DNA from: Lepturacanthus savala
Lineage: Eukaryota; Chordata; Actinopteri; Scombriformes; Trichiuridae
NCBI GenBank assembly: GCA_030544235.1
Contig: CM060463.1
Coordinates: forward strand, 21,039,690-21,103,689
Length of the DNA stretch: 64,000 nt
Reading direction: 5' to 3'
Shown: positions 1 through 11,949 of the stretch, one piece after another
Position numbering within the stretch: position 1 is the first letter of the stretch
How the letters are laid out: every line of letters starts with the position of its first letter
Notes under the pieces: generated by a model
The model's input: the letters and a program-made list of their open reading frames with translations, nothing else
The model's database searches: none
Told to the model about the DNA's origin: nothing
Position numbers and translations under genes: made by a program

Positions 1-590
1 TATTAGACTGTAAAGTGGGAACAAGTGAGGCTGAACACTGTAATAAAACCTAAAGCATGAGGGTGAGCCACTGTCTGCTGCCCACCACCAAGGCCACAAA
101 TGAGAGAAAAAAAAACAAAACAATGAAGTCACCTGGAGAAAAATGGCAAATTTTAAACTGTCAAAGTGAAAAAGCGTTTGTTTATCCCACTGGGTACCTG
201 GGTTTCCTCTGGCAATATGATCACAGCACATTTCTGAGGTCATCTACCACATAATTAGCTGACCTCATTCAGAATAACTGCGAACAGAGGAAAATATTAG
301 AGACTCTTGACATTGTAGCATTTTTCTAAGCGGCCTCCCCACTAAATCCAAGAGAATTCACTACAGTTATCAGTGTTTTTATTTAAGAATCCTGTCCGAA
401 TTTTATAACTGATTATTTGAGTGAATATTTTTTTAAAATCATTTGTGTTTTATACTTTTAGACTTTTAGTGTAGCCTGTGCTTGCTTTAAAAACCATCTG
501 CAGCCAGCAAGCAGGAACAGAGGTTGATGGATGGGTGGGTGCATCTTTAACACCACATCACCCTTGCTGAGCATCTGACGTCAGAAGGTG
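1..590. other. No recognised feature
   Basis: Unremarkable AT-rich non-coding DNA. The short open frames here show no codon structure, splice context or recognisable domain. It is presumably part of a downstream intron of epha8, or of the flank, if that gene continues to the left. Confidence 0.4.
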
Positions 591-591
591 C

Positions 592-1695
592 TTTCAAGCG
601 TACGAACACCAAGAAAGCAGCAGGACCAGATGGTATCAGTGGGTGGGTTCTAAAACTATGTGCTGACCAACTAGCGATGTCGTTCACAATGACATTCAAC
701 CTATCCCTGGCTCTATCTGTCATACCGACATGCTTGAAGGAGTCCACTACCGCTCAAGTAAACCTACCCAGCCTGCCTGAATGACAGTGGTACTCATCTC
801 TGTACTGATGAAATGCTTTTAACATCTGGTCATAGATTACATCTGCTCCTCAGCAGTACCCTGAGCCTGCTAGATGTTCGTCTACCATCCCAATCCAATG
901 AAGAATGATGCCATCACAAAATCCTCCCCACCACCTACCTGGACAAGAACGACAGGTGAGATGTGAAATTGCTGTTCTTTGGCTCCAGTTCTTTTGGGAT
1001 TTGGGATTATCTGCGATCTGGGAACACCTCACTGTGCAAGTGGATCCTTGACTGCCTGACGGGCACACCCTAGGTGGTGAGGGTGGGTGGACACACCTAT
1101 CCTACCCTTTTCCTTAACTCTGGAGCACCCCAGAGCTGTGTTTCCACCCCCCTGCTGTACTCCCTGTACACACATGACTGTGTAGTCACTTTCGACTCAA
1201 TCATCATTATCAAGTTTGCTGAAGACACAGCTGTGGTGGGCCTGATGACAAACAATGAAAAGCTCTACCTGATAGAAGTAGAGGACCTGACTCATTGGTC
1301 TCAGGCCAAAAGCCTACTTCTAGTGGACACCCCCCTTATCAATGGGTCCTCCTTGGAGAGAACAGTTTCAAGTATTTTGGTGTTCATATCACTGAGGGCC
1401 TGATCTGTGGATTACACGTTAATTAGTGGTAAGGAAGGCAATACAGAGGTAGTTTCACCACAGACACGTGAACAAATTACAGATATCCTCTCAAATACTG
1501 AAGAATTTAATCCTGCTCCACAGAGAGCGTTCTGACAGGAAACATCACTGCCTGGTACAGAAACAGCACCGAACGGGACCACAAAGCCCTGAAAAGAGTA
1601 GTTTTTTTCAGCTGAACACACAAAAAATGTTGCTCTACCCTACCTTAACATGAGGTGCAGCAGGAGTAGAGAGAAGATAATCACAAGGGTTTCCA
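592..1695 (+). pseudogene. Decayed non-LTR retrotransposon (L2/Rex-type LINE) reverse transcriptase fragment
   Basis: Translation in shifting frames gives pieces of a LINE reverse transcriptase in the right order. First is the fingers motif KKAAGPDGIS (about 618-645). Next comes a stretch like the 'LISVLMKCF' region (about 790-820), then GAPQ..(V)STPLLYSLYTHDC (about 1120-1180). The palm segment KFAEDTAVVGL (1212-1244) follows, and then C-terminal pieces to about 1695. The polymerase consensus F/Y-A-D-D is changed to F-A-E-D at 1215-1226, so a catalytic aspartate is lost. Several stops and frameshifts interrupt the frame, including a stop after LPSLPE near 780. No endonuclease domain or 5' end is visible, so the copy is 5'-truncated, as is usual for LINEs. 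The motif wording suits the L2/CR1 or Rex1 groups of fish; I cannot decide between them without alignment. Confidence 0.8.
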
Positions 1696-1699
1696 ACCA

Positions 1700-2725
1700 C
1701 CTGGGTCTTTATCAAATATTTTGAGGTAAAAATGAAGATAATACTTGGATGCATCTGATCTTTCTATGTAAAGGAATATTTCTGAGATGTGTCATGTCTG
1801 ATATAGTGCGTGTGGTTCACAGTAAATATATTCTTGACAGCCACAGTTGATAAAAATCAAAGGTTCCCCTTGAGATTCCAGAGGAAATGCATGCGGGTAA
1901 TTTTGACCCACTTATGGAAGAGTGGGGCAGTAATACAAAACCTACAATTTCTTTAAAAAGTATAAAGGGTAAATTAAATTTTAAATGGCATGGCATCAAA
2001 AACATGTTTTTGGGGAATACTTGGAATAAGAAAGGACAGAAACTTTAAATTACAAAGATACTGCAAGAAAACAACCTCACCAGGTCATTTTTGACCTACT
2101 TATACATCCAAGGGGTAATACTGGAAAATGCAGCACTTGAACGTATTGTGTCCCTTGAAGCGCTGCCAAATTGTCATGAATAATTATTAACATAATGGAG
2201 ATAAGCGCTACAGCAAGCTGCTGCTCTCAGTCTTGTAAACATAGCTAGGACACTCCTTCATATCATCCTCAGAGCCAATCTATCTATCTCTTGGATATTA
2301 CTCTAAATAATACTATACATTTTAGCAGGTTGTACACAGGCAGGCATTGAGGGGGTGACCTGACAAGCACATCAGACCCGCCATGGCCACAAAGCCTCAT
2401 TCCCAAGGTGTCAAATTGCTCGTTTTGTCAAGTCACCTCTCTGTCACTTTTTAAAGAACTGGGTATCCTTACCATCATTTTTTCATGTGCAGGGCAGTCC
2501 AAGAGACTTAAAACCCTAACAATTTCTGAAATAATCACAAGGAGACTGAAGGTGTCTATATGGGAAACAAACAAAAAAAAGTGCCTTGTATTTCTCCATC
2601 CTATCAGAGGCAGTTCAAGCTTGTGTGCAGATACGTAGAAGAAGAAGAAAGCCGGGGACTACTACTACTACTACAGGCTTCACTCAAGGCTTAAAAAAAG
2701 TTTGGTCCACACTTTTCAGTTTCAG
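1700..2725. other. No recognised feature
   Basis: AT-rich non-coding DNA with a short CTA/TAC triplet run at 2658-2675. No exon, RNA gene or clear repeat family is recognised. Confidence 0.35.
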
Positions 2726-2729
2726 CAAT

Positions 2730-3335
2730 TACACAGAACAACATATAAATGCAACATTGTTGTTTTTGCCCCCATTTTTCAGGAGTTGAAATAAAAGATC
2801 TAAAACTAATTTTATGCATAAAAAGAGTTATTTCTCTCACCAATTAGTTTAAATCTGTTTTAGTGTGCATTTCTCCTTTGCAAAGATAATCCATCCCCCC
2901 GACAGGTGTGGCATGTCATCATCCTGATTAAACAGCATAATTATTGCACAGGTGTGCCTCCGGCTGGCCACAATAAAAGGCCACTCTAACATGTGCTGTT
3001 TTTTGATACAGCCGCATGCCACACATTTTGAGGGACTGTTCAATTGGCATGCCGACTGCAGGCATGTGCACCAGAGCTGTTTCCTGTGAACTGAATGTGC
3101 ATTTCACTACCATACACCATCTCAGAAATACCATAATGAGATCCTGAGGCCCATTGTTGTGCCGTTCATCCACCGCCATCACCTCATGTTGCAGAATCAT
3201 AATGCACGGGCCGATGTTGCAGGAATCTGTACACAATTCCTGAAACTAAAAGTAACTAACTCTTGCATGGCCTGCATACTCATCAGATGTATTATTCATT
3301 GAGAATGTTCAGGATGCTCAGGATTGGCTGGTATG
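2730..3335 (+). mobile_element. Internally deleted Tc1-like DNA transposon
   Basis: The left end (about 2731-2800) resembles the terminal inverted repeat of a very common fish Tc1-like family, with a CACAGAACAACATATAAATG-type start preceded by TA. The subterminal region (2860-2990) also matches that family. Transposase-like sequence then begins (about 3015-3125) with the N-terminal helix-turn-helix region. It jumps directly at about 3125 to the C-terminal DDE part ('CCTGAGGCCCATTGTTGTGCC' region, 3143-3330), so the middle of the transposase, with much of the catalytic core, is missing. The sequence stops before the 3' TIR at about 3335. It cannot encode an active enzyme. The family identification is from memory of fish Tc1 elements; the deletion is inferred from the abrupt junction. 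Confidence 0.75.
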
Positions 3336-5055
3336 ATATATATATGACCTGCATGTCCTTTTACATTTTATCCTAGAGTACATTTACAGTAGGATACAGG
3401 TTATCATCTCTATTATGTTGCATGCATCTACAGACTGTTTAACTATTTTTTTCATTCTCTTAGAATATTATAATTTTCACCTCTCCACCTCTTTGCCTGA
3501 TCATCCTCTGCCTTTCCTTTTGGCAGGAAGGCTAACTTTGATCAATGCAGCCTTTAACATTTCTAATTCATACAAATGTGTTGTCCGAAAGATAGACCTG
3601 CAGGCAGCAGTAACATCGCTACAGTGTTTACTTTTGCTTTTAACAAGTCAAATATATGAGCATCTCTGTGATGTGAAACTGCGTTGATGTCATGATAATT
3701 AGTATTAAGTATTTAGTTTTTTGGCATTGGGATAATAATTTTACTTACTGTAATGTAGCCTAAAGGGAAAAATTTAATTAAACAAAACTTAAGTAAAAAC
3801 AAAAAAAACAAAGGTACTAAAAAACACAATGACTATATACAAAACACATACAATTACTGCTTTCAGACAAACATGGTTCATCTTCTGGCTCCATTCTAGA
3901 GTCTCAGAACCTTGGTGCTTTCTGGTAAACTGGCATTTACACAAGATTAAGCAGAACCAAACTGAGAGGATGTTACTACACAGTAAGTAAGGGTTCAGTG
4001 AACTCGGCCTTTGGCCGTCTCTCCCACAAATTCGGCATAAAACTTGCTCTTTCTTTTGTCATTTTTCTTAGAATGGTAGATGCACCAATTGCCAACAAAC
4101 ATTTGGTTCTCCCAGCAGACCGCTACAAACTCTTCCTTCTTCATCATCCTTCTTCTCATCAGTGACAAGCCTACTGATAATGTCACAGTTCCCAAGGAAA
4201 ATAAAATGCTGATTCCTGCTAAGAACCAACTTTTCAGTATTTATTTATTCAGTCTGAACATGCCAGCTGGTTCAAAATTGGGTTCAGGAACCGGAACCAG
4301 CATGGAGCCCTTCCAGTCTGAAATAAGCTCATTCTTAACAGCTTTCTTTTAGTTTGTCTCTCATTGAAATTAATTGATTTATCATATATGTCTGTATGTT
4401 GTTTCTGTATGTTCATTTGGAAAAGAGAGCAATGAATACATGTTCTTATTGATAAAAATCTCTTTTACAAGAAAGCACAGGATGTGACTTAAGCAGAAAA
4501 AAAATAATTTCCATTGACTCTTAAAGCTGCACCTATCAATATTTCTATATTAGGAATTGGTCAGATCCCTATGTGTAATATGGAAGGTGGTGTTTGTAGC
4601 TACAAACCGCAAAGAGAAATACCACCAGAATCTAGTTGCCCCCGGGTCTACTGAGCATTTTAGTGTCTTTCAGCTTACTCTCATTGTTCTCAGCATCGAC
4701 ACATTGCCAGCTCAGCACAAAACATCAGACACGGTGACTATATGTAGATGGTGAACATAGTGGAGATTTTAGCAGCAAAAGAGGCAGATATTTCCCTGAG
4801 AAGATGGTGGAAATGAGAAAGTCTTTGCAAATATATTATAGCAATATTATTAAACATATAGAGTTTGATAGTCTTTTGTTCCACCCCTTTGTGATCATTA
4901 AATACATTACTACTTTAATAGAAATTAAAATGTTTTGATTAAATATCTGATATGTAGGCAGACATGTCCAAAAGAAAGAACATTTACTACAAATTCCTCT
5001 TTAGGGACTAAGGTTTAAGGTATTGATGTATAGTATTCACAGAACACATCTGTAC
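3336..5055. other. No recognised feature
   Basis: Non-coding, AT-rich. The open frames at 3415-3687 and 4080-4352 lack domain similarity and splice context. No clear repeat boundaries are visible. Confidence 0.35.
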
Positions 5056-5067
5056 ACTGTAGCAATA

Positions 5068-5371
5068 ATCAGTCAGTCATCTTCTATACCTGCTTATTCC
5101 TCATTAGGGTCGCAGGGGTCTGCTGGAGCCAATCCCAGCGTGTTACGGCGAGAGGCAGGGATACACCCCAGATGGTCGCCAGCCTATCGTGGGGCACACG
5201 CACCATTCACTCACACATTCTCACCTACGGGCAATTTAGAGTTGCAAATTAACCTCAGCATGTTTTTGGACTGTGGAAGGAAGCCAGGGTACCCGCTGAA
5301 AACCCACGCAGACACGGGGAGAACATGCAAACTCCACACAGAAAGATCCCAGACCCAGGACCCAAGGAGGT
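5068..5371 (-). mobile_element. tRNA-derived SINE copy 1, 5'-truncated, with perfect 12-bp target duplication
   Basis: Same family as the copies near 11.6, 39.0 and 53.3 kb. Read on the minus strand, the body ends in a (GACT)n-type tail at the low-coordinate end. The tRNA-like head found in copies 3 and 4 is missing: homology stops at 5371, within the region just after the head. The element is bracketed by a perfect direct repeat, ACTGTAGCAATA, at 5056-5067 and 5372-5383. This marks it as a genuine retrotransposition product that was 5'-truncated on insertion. The open frame at 5023-5388 is only this repeat translated. Confidence 0.85.
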
Positions 5372-6078
5372 ACTGTAGCAATACATAAATCCAATTTCAT
5401 TTAAGGATGGATTCACAAAGTTACAAGTCTTTAATCAACAGACAGGAGCAAATGAACAGTGAAACATGTTTCTTTCTGCCATCAGTCCTCCTGTTTGTAT
5501 TACCAATAACATTGCTGTTACCAACAACTTTATAAAGCCCTAACAATGTAAGTGATGGGTGACAAATTCCACAGTCATCCTTCTATGCAAACATGTATTT
5601 AAAAGCTAATATGAAGCTTTAAATGAGTCTAATCGAGTAAATGTCTTTCAACATTATAGTCCTCTTAGTGTCAAAGTCTCTTTTTGTTACTATACTTCCA
5701 CCGTAGCTCATCAGGGAAACACAAAGAGGGAATTTGATGCTAAACATGTAAATGTAATGTGGCAGATACTCACTTGATGTGACAAACTCAGACTGCTGAG
5801 TCCTCATCAGCTTCAGATCAGCTTAAATTTGCATTTTTGCACAGAATGACAGTGACAAATTGAACCTGCTTTTTTTTATAGTGATTTGTTGATATTCTTT
5901 ACTATATGCCTTCAACATGTGAATTATGTTTTTCTAAGAGATATGCCCTGGATATGTGACAGTATATGTTATGGTATGGATACTATGCATTTGATTCCTC
6001 TCTAGCTGTCTGCACTTCTGTCTGCTGGAAAACAAACAAAAAATACATTGATTTTAGAAAAACTAAGACAAATAAGTA

Positions 6079-6152
6079 TGGCGTCAATAATGTTTGGACA
6101 CACTTTCTCATTCAAGTGAATAGGAAGGTATATCCAAATGTCTGACGGGTAC
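6079..6152. mobile_element. Minimal two-TIR remnant of a Tc1/mariner-like element
   Basis: The left half contains AATGTTTGGACACACTTTC and the right half AGGTATATCCAAATGTCTGA. The right half reverse-complemented reads like the left, so the two ends of a transposon are joined almost directly with no internal DNA. The end sequence resembles the 'TTTGGACACACCTTCTCATTCAA' terminus of a widespread fish DNA transposon, known to me from memory. The flanks are compatible with a TA target. Confidence 0.5.
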
Positions 6153-6412
6153 TCCACATTCCTGTTTCTCCCTGCCTCCCTGTTGGCCTCCCTGCTGCGC
6201 TCAAATCAATTCCATCAATGAAGCCATCACAAAAGGGAACATTACTGCAGTGTTTTCCTGTGAAAAATGCCTGGTAATTACAAATCAAACAAGACAAATA
6301 CATCCTGGTTAATGAGCGTTAAACGGATGTTAATTATCCGATTGAATGGCTGTCTCTCCATTAAACTGCAGCTGATGGAGGGAGTGGGAGGAGGAGGGCG
6401 GGTTGGGGTAGC

Positions 6413-6438
6413 AAAAAAAAAAAAAAAAAAAAAAAAAA
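6413..6438. repeat. Poly-A homopolymer (A26)
   Basis: An uninterrupted run of 26 A, directly after a purine-rich GGAGGAGGGCGGG tract. Confidence 0.95.
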
Positions 6439-7635
6439 CGACAGGCATTCTGAAAGCCATATTAGCAGCAGATTGAGAAGATCAGACAGTGTGAAGTGTG
6501 TGTCGGAAATGCAAGCGAGAGGGGAAAGGCATGGGGAGAGGCAGCGGGGAAGGGATGGGAGGGAGACTAAACTTTTCTCCTTTCCTGACATTAGCAATTG
6601 CTGCGATGCATCAGAGGGGAAATTAATCAACTGTTTTTTTTATTATTTATATATTTGAAAAGGACAAAGTGTGCGAGGAGGGAGCCGAACACTGCAGGAG
6701 TCACACTGTGCTAATGTGGTCACAGCCAGTCTGCCAGGCAGCTCCAGTCATAACATATCCATCTCAGAGGGATCAGAAAGAAAATAACGTTCACTACGCT
6801 TAACATTCAAAACAAGGTACTAGTCCTTTCTGATCCATCAAGCAAGCTCACACAAGGAGGAGGGGGAGTCTATGTTTGATTAGAAGTTATGGATAGAGCA
6901 ATTTTAGAATGAATGTGAGAAGAAGTGTAGTCAAATGATAATTCCTCACAGGATAAGACAAAATAATGGTAATGGTGATTAAATAAAGATAAGATGAACA
7001 GGTATGAAATGTACTCAAAACTAAGATCCATCAAAACTGCTCAAGTCTGTTACTAAGCCATCAGTGTTTTATCATATATTTGTATTATTTAAAGGGATAG
7101 TTCAACGGTTCAATAGTTCAATAGGTGCTTTACCTTTACAAGCTGTTTCCAGACCAGCGGAGCAGAGCCATGACCTGCTCAGCTACTACTACATGGCTAA
7201 TGGTATTTTTTGGTTTCCCTCGTTAAACTCAGCAAAAAACACAATCCAGATGCTTCCAAATGCTGTGGTCGATGTTTGGTGACCTGTTGAAATTGCCCTG
7301 GGCAAGATGATGAGTGTCATGTGTTATTTTTTTGTACTGGAAAAAAACAATTGTGATTCAACTTTGATATAAAAATACAAAGGAATATTATTTTTGTTAT
7401 TTACAGTATATGATTAGATATATGATGTAAAAAGGATTATTTCAGACAAACAATAACCAAAAAGAAAAAGATACAAATATATGTATACATATGTACAGTT
7501 TACATGACAGGGACAAGCAGGGCTCAGTCAAAATTTTACAATTTAATATTATGATTAAAGAATTCATGCATTAAATAACAGGAAAAGAATATTTAGGGAG
7601 TTTTTTGTTGCCAACCCAGTTTCTTCACTCATTAT

Positions 7636-8318
7636 TACGCATGTCCCGATCAGGTGTTTTTGCCCTCGAGTCATTTGATTTTGAATATCTGCCAATACTG
7701 AGTCCCGATCCGATACTTAATAATACTTCGGACATCTGGAAGTTTTCAATCCACTGCGCGTTTGTGAAACAATTACATCCCAGCATTCGGAGGTTCGGTC
7801 TGTATTTTAGTACTTCGTAGAAGTAGTAGATCTACAACTGTGTAACAAAATGTAACAAAAGTGTAACAAATGAATATACCTGACATACTGAAAAGCTACC
7901 AGCTCAATCGTTAGCTTACCCTCACACGTCGTCTCTTTGCAGCTCTTAGCCGCTCGTCTTCTGCTTCATAGTCCTGTATGGTTTTCAAAAGTTTTCTTTT
8001 CTTCTCAAGTGTCTTTTGCCTCACCTTTTCTATACGTTTCTTGCTCTGTTTTTTTTTCTTCATCTACTGTCTATGGTTTTTTGCCGTTTTCACTGACAAC
8101 AAGCCACAGTGCAGTGTTGTGGCAACTCCACCCACTTCAACTTTGTGGAAATGAGACGTCTCACTCTGCCATCGCATAACTAGAACTAGATTTTAAAGTA
8201 AGTAATGAGAATAAATATTTCCGAGTCCTGATCAGGAGGTAACGTCCCATTACGATCGAGTCTGAAACCACGAGATCGGCCCAATTTCTGATCACGTGAT
8301 CGGATCAGGACAACCCTA
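7636..8318. mobile_element. Non-autonomous hAT-type DNA transposon (683 bp) with 8-bp target duplication
   Basis: Left end TACGCATGTCCCGATCA and right end (reverse complement) TAGGGTTGTCCTGATCC are imperfect terminal inverted repeats, 12 of 17 identical. The flanking sequence CTCATTAT occurs at 7628-7635 and again at 8319-8326. This is a perfect 8-bp duplication, the length typical of the hAT superfamily. The interior has no transposase-like frame, so the copy depends on an enzyme from elsewhere. The open frames at 7605-7820 and 7937-8179 lie within it and look non-coding. Superfamily assignment rests on the duplication length and TIR style. Confidence 0.8.
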
Positions 8319-8326
8319 CTCATTAT

Positions 8327-11300
8327 ACAAATAAAACAACTTTACACATAGACATCAAATCACCTTAAAAAATAAAATCTTCAGATTATTGACATAATCT
8401 GAAATGTGAAAAGGTGAAAGTTGTGTCATTTTTTACACAGATTGAAGAGACCTGGCTGTTGTTTCTCTTGTTCACATCTATGTATGTCCTGAAAATGTGA
8501 TATACCGTATGTAACAAAAAAGAAATCTACTAGTTTCTATACGCATGGCTCAGTATAAAATAAAGATAAAAAAACAATTTGATATGGTTAAAGGGAGAAA
8601 ATAAAGTGAAACAGTTTGCCTGCTGCTTGCAAATCATTAAATCCACCCCTGTTAATGAAAAATGAAATGCTGCTTTTAGTAAGTGTGAATGTTTCCAGGG
8701 TGAACTGTGCCTTTACAATACTTTCATACTTATGTAGCCCACTATGATTGCTGCCTGCCGTTCTGCTCCTGATAACCCTGCTGTCTAGAGAGATTGTAGC
8801 CTGCTGAATTAGGGCTCTTGCCTGATATCAGAGAGAATCAGTCAGTTCCACTCGTGTTGTGTAGGCGGATTCAAAGGTGTGGATGCAGGCAATAAGTACA
8901 GCACTCGCTCCAGCAGTCTCTCTTGTATAAATGTAGAAATTACTGTTATTAGTGTTTTGATCCTTTTTTTTAGCACTCTCCATTGTTAGCTGAGAGTCAG
9001 TGAAGCTGGTTGTGGAGCAAATTACATATACAGTACAATCTCTTTCCTCCCAGAGGCATCCTGGAGAACATCTCTGTTCGTCCCAAACACATTTTCTATC
9101 ATTCCCAGGATGATGGAATGCTGTTGAGTATCGAGCTATATGTACACCTCAGACATATTGACTTTCAAATTAAATTAAGAAAGGAAAAAAAGTCATAAGG
9201 TTTCAACAAGTTTCTAAATTCAAGTGTTGTTCTGACATAAGAATTTGATGATGGTGGATGATTTATCATCTTCTTCTGTTGCAGGTTCAATGTTTGACTA
9301 CAAGTCTGTGCTGATTTGACAAAAACCTATTATAACATGTAATAAAATGCATGTTGCATGTGGTCTCCCTGTAAAAAATAATGGCTGAATTCATTTTTTG
9401 ACAAAAGTGAGTTTTTGGTCTAAATCACCTCTTGGTGATGCTACCATATAAAATCACCTTAATCCTGAGTTGAGGGGATCAGACTCTTTATGCCCTATAG
9501 GACAACGGCCTAATTGAAGAGGCTGACTTATTTTTTCCCTAAGTCTAAGTATTTTGGCCAAGTCAGAATAAAATTCATCGACTTAATATAACAAACATGC
9601 ATGATGGTGGTTGCTTCAAGAAGCAAGAATCTATGGTGCAGAAGAAGCTCTAAACATGATTATTCAATCAATTTCTACTGTTGAATGAGGAGGTTTATTA
9701 TTATCAGTTCATTAAACATGTTGAATGTCACATCCCAGGTTTCAAAATGTCTTCAAAGTTTGCACTATATAATACAAGGACAGTTTAAGCCTGGTTTAAG
9801 TCACACTAGAATGTTCAAAAATTGTCCTGAGTCACTTTATTCTTTAATGTTACATAGTGACACAAAACATTCTGTATGTCCACAGTTATTCACTTTTTGA
9901 TTGAAATGGCTGATAAATTAAAAATTCTCTGCATTTGATATGTTTTTTTTGTGTTTTGAAAAAGTGACTTAGGCCATTATTTTAACATGATGATGATATT
10001 CCTTTAATTTCTGATGAAAAAAAACAAAACAAAATTTAAAAAATGAAAAAGGAAATCTCTCAAGCCAATGTTTGGTTTTGTCTCTTCTGATCTATTGTAG
10101 CAACAGGACAGTGCATCGTATTTTATAGTATTTATTCTGCATCTTAATATAGAAACAAGTACATAGTTAAATAAATAGATAAATGAACAAATTAAACAAT
10201 ATTACTGCTGGAGAGGTACAAAAAAGGGCTTACACAAGGAAACCTCCAACAAAAGTACAAATACCATATTGTAACACACAAATAACAGTATAGAATCAAG
10301 GATATGAGTGAAGTGAAATAATTAGGTAGAAGCTATAGTCTTGGTGTAATAGATATAACTTTAGACTGAAAAATAAATCAAACTTGTAGATACCTTCGCT
10401 GAATGAAAATGCAAATTTACAAAGTAAATAACCATTGTAAGCAAAAGAAAATTGACTTTGTGTGGCCAAATGGAGAATGAGGTTTAACAGCGTGTCTTGT
10501 ATTGTGAGAATGAACCTGAGATTTAACTGTAAAGGATTCATTAAAAGCTAATTTATATAATTTACACACATCAATTCTTGTTTGAATGTAATATATACTA
10601 ATTAAAGCATAGTTATGAATATTATGTTCCATTTGTACCAAGTCTGAATGTCTATATACGCAACGGACAGAACATGGGAGGAAGTAGGTGGAATCAGTGG
10701 GGCCTTACAGCTTAATTCTGCTTGGGGGCCCTTGAATTACCAATTTAATAAATGCCAATAGACTAAAAAGGGCTGGGTGATATTAAAAAAATCAATAAAA
10801 ATGTGTTTGTATTGCTCAATATTGATATTTATTGATGATTTTAAACATCTGGGTGAATTTTGGGTGAAAGAATCAGCTGAACACTGATGAATGGAAAACA
10901 TTTTTCCTCCGTTCATCGTAATGACTCAGGCTTTTTTTTTTGTTCAGTGTTACACTTACTACAAATAGTACATGCATAAATGTCGTGTGAAATATTTTAA
11001 AACATTGTTTATGTACTCAGAAAATACAAATAAATTGTAACAAATATATTTTATTTTCCCACAAAAACAATGTACACAGCCCAACCATCACAAAGATGCA
11101 CAAGCTGTTGTCTCCATACAAAACAGAAGAATTCAGTGTATACAGTTATAGTAAAATAAACTAAAACAAACTATGCGGATGTATCAACATCCAAATTCAG
11201 CCAGGAAAAACATCAACTGCTTTATCTCCACATGCATCTTCTATAGCCTGGAGAAGGGGTATAGATGTTTGTGGATTTTGGCCAAACACTTTCCATCCCC

Positions 11301-11613
11301 AGGAGAAAACACTTCAATAGGAAGTGAGAAATGGAGAGTATGGGATAAAAGTGTGATACATGTTTTCCCATGTGACAAGTCAGTCCATAGTAGGGCAAAT
11401 CACTTTAGAAATTTGAATGACAGTGTGGTCCTTGTGAAAATGAAAGATTTTCTTCATGAAAATTCTGTCAAACGGAAAGAATTGTGCATCGTGTTTTGAA
11501 AAAAGTGTAATTTGGAACCATAATTTGAGTGTAAAGCAGGACTTGTGCTTGTAGTTGAGCAGCACTGGTTCAGGGGGTTGGTGCATGAGTTACATGTTGG
11601 TCATTGTGTCTCA
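8327..11613. other. No gene recognised
   Basis: AT-rich non-coding DNA. At about 10767-10850 a short GGGCTGGGTGATATT-type segment looks like the end of another degenerate fish DNA repeat. Nothing else is recognisable. Confidence 0.35.
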
Positions 11614-11618
11614 AGTAT

Positions 11619-11946
11619 CAGTCAGTCAGTCATCTTCTATACCTGCTTATTCCTCATTAGGGTCGCAGGGGTCTGCTGGAGCCAATCCCAGCACGTTACG
11701 GCGAGAGGCAGGGATACACCCTAGATGGTCGCCAGCCAACTCACACACTCACACCTACGGGCAATTTAGAGTTGCCAATTAGCCCGTTTTTGGACTGTGG
11801 GAGGAAGCCGGAGTACCCGGTGAAAACCCACGGAGACAAGAGAGCATGGAGAACATGCAAACTCCACACAGAAAGGTCCCAGACCCAGGACCCAAGGAGG
11901 TCTTGAACCTGCGACCTTCTTGCTGTGAGGCAACAGCGCTATCACG
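11619..11946 (-). mobile_element. tRNA-derived SINE copy 2
   Basis: Minus-strand copy of the same SINE. The tail (CAGTCAGTCAGTCAT) is at 11619-11632 and the head-proximal part (GGTCGCAGGTTCAAGACC in sense orientation) near 11900-11925. It differs from the other copies by an internal deletion around 11735, where the GGGGCACACACACCATT segment is missing, and by a short insertion near 11840. It lacks the outermost head bases found in copy 4. No convincing long target duplication is visible; only TATCA is shared at both edges. The flanking frames at 11555-11782 and 11779-12036 are translations of the repeat. Confidence 0.85.
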
Positions 11947-11949
11947 TAC

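Larger units (their letters stand above)
5384..7627. other. Non-coding stretch with a mini-MITE, poly-A run and possible conserved patch
   Basis: No gene is recognised. Contents listed separately are a tiny two-ended element (6079-6152), an A26 run (6413-6438) and a low-confidence conserved-looking patch (6260-6400) rich in ATTA/TAAT homeodomain-type sites. Confidence 0.35.

Noticed and set aside
5023..5388. 121-codon plus-strand frame
   Set aside because: Translation of SINE copy 1; the same peptide (SSIPAYSSLGSQGSAGA) recurs in every copy of the repeat.
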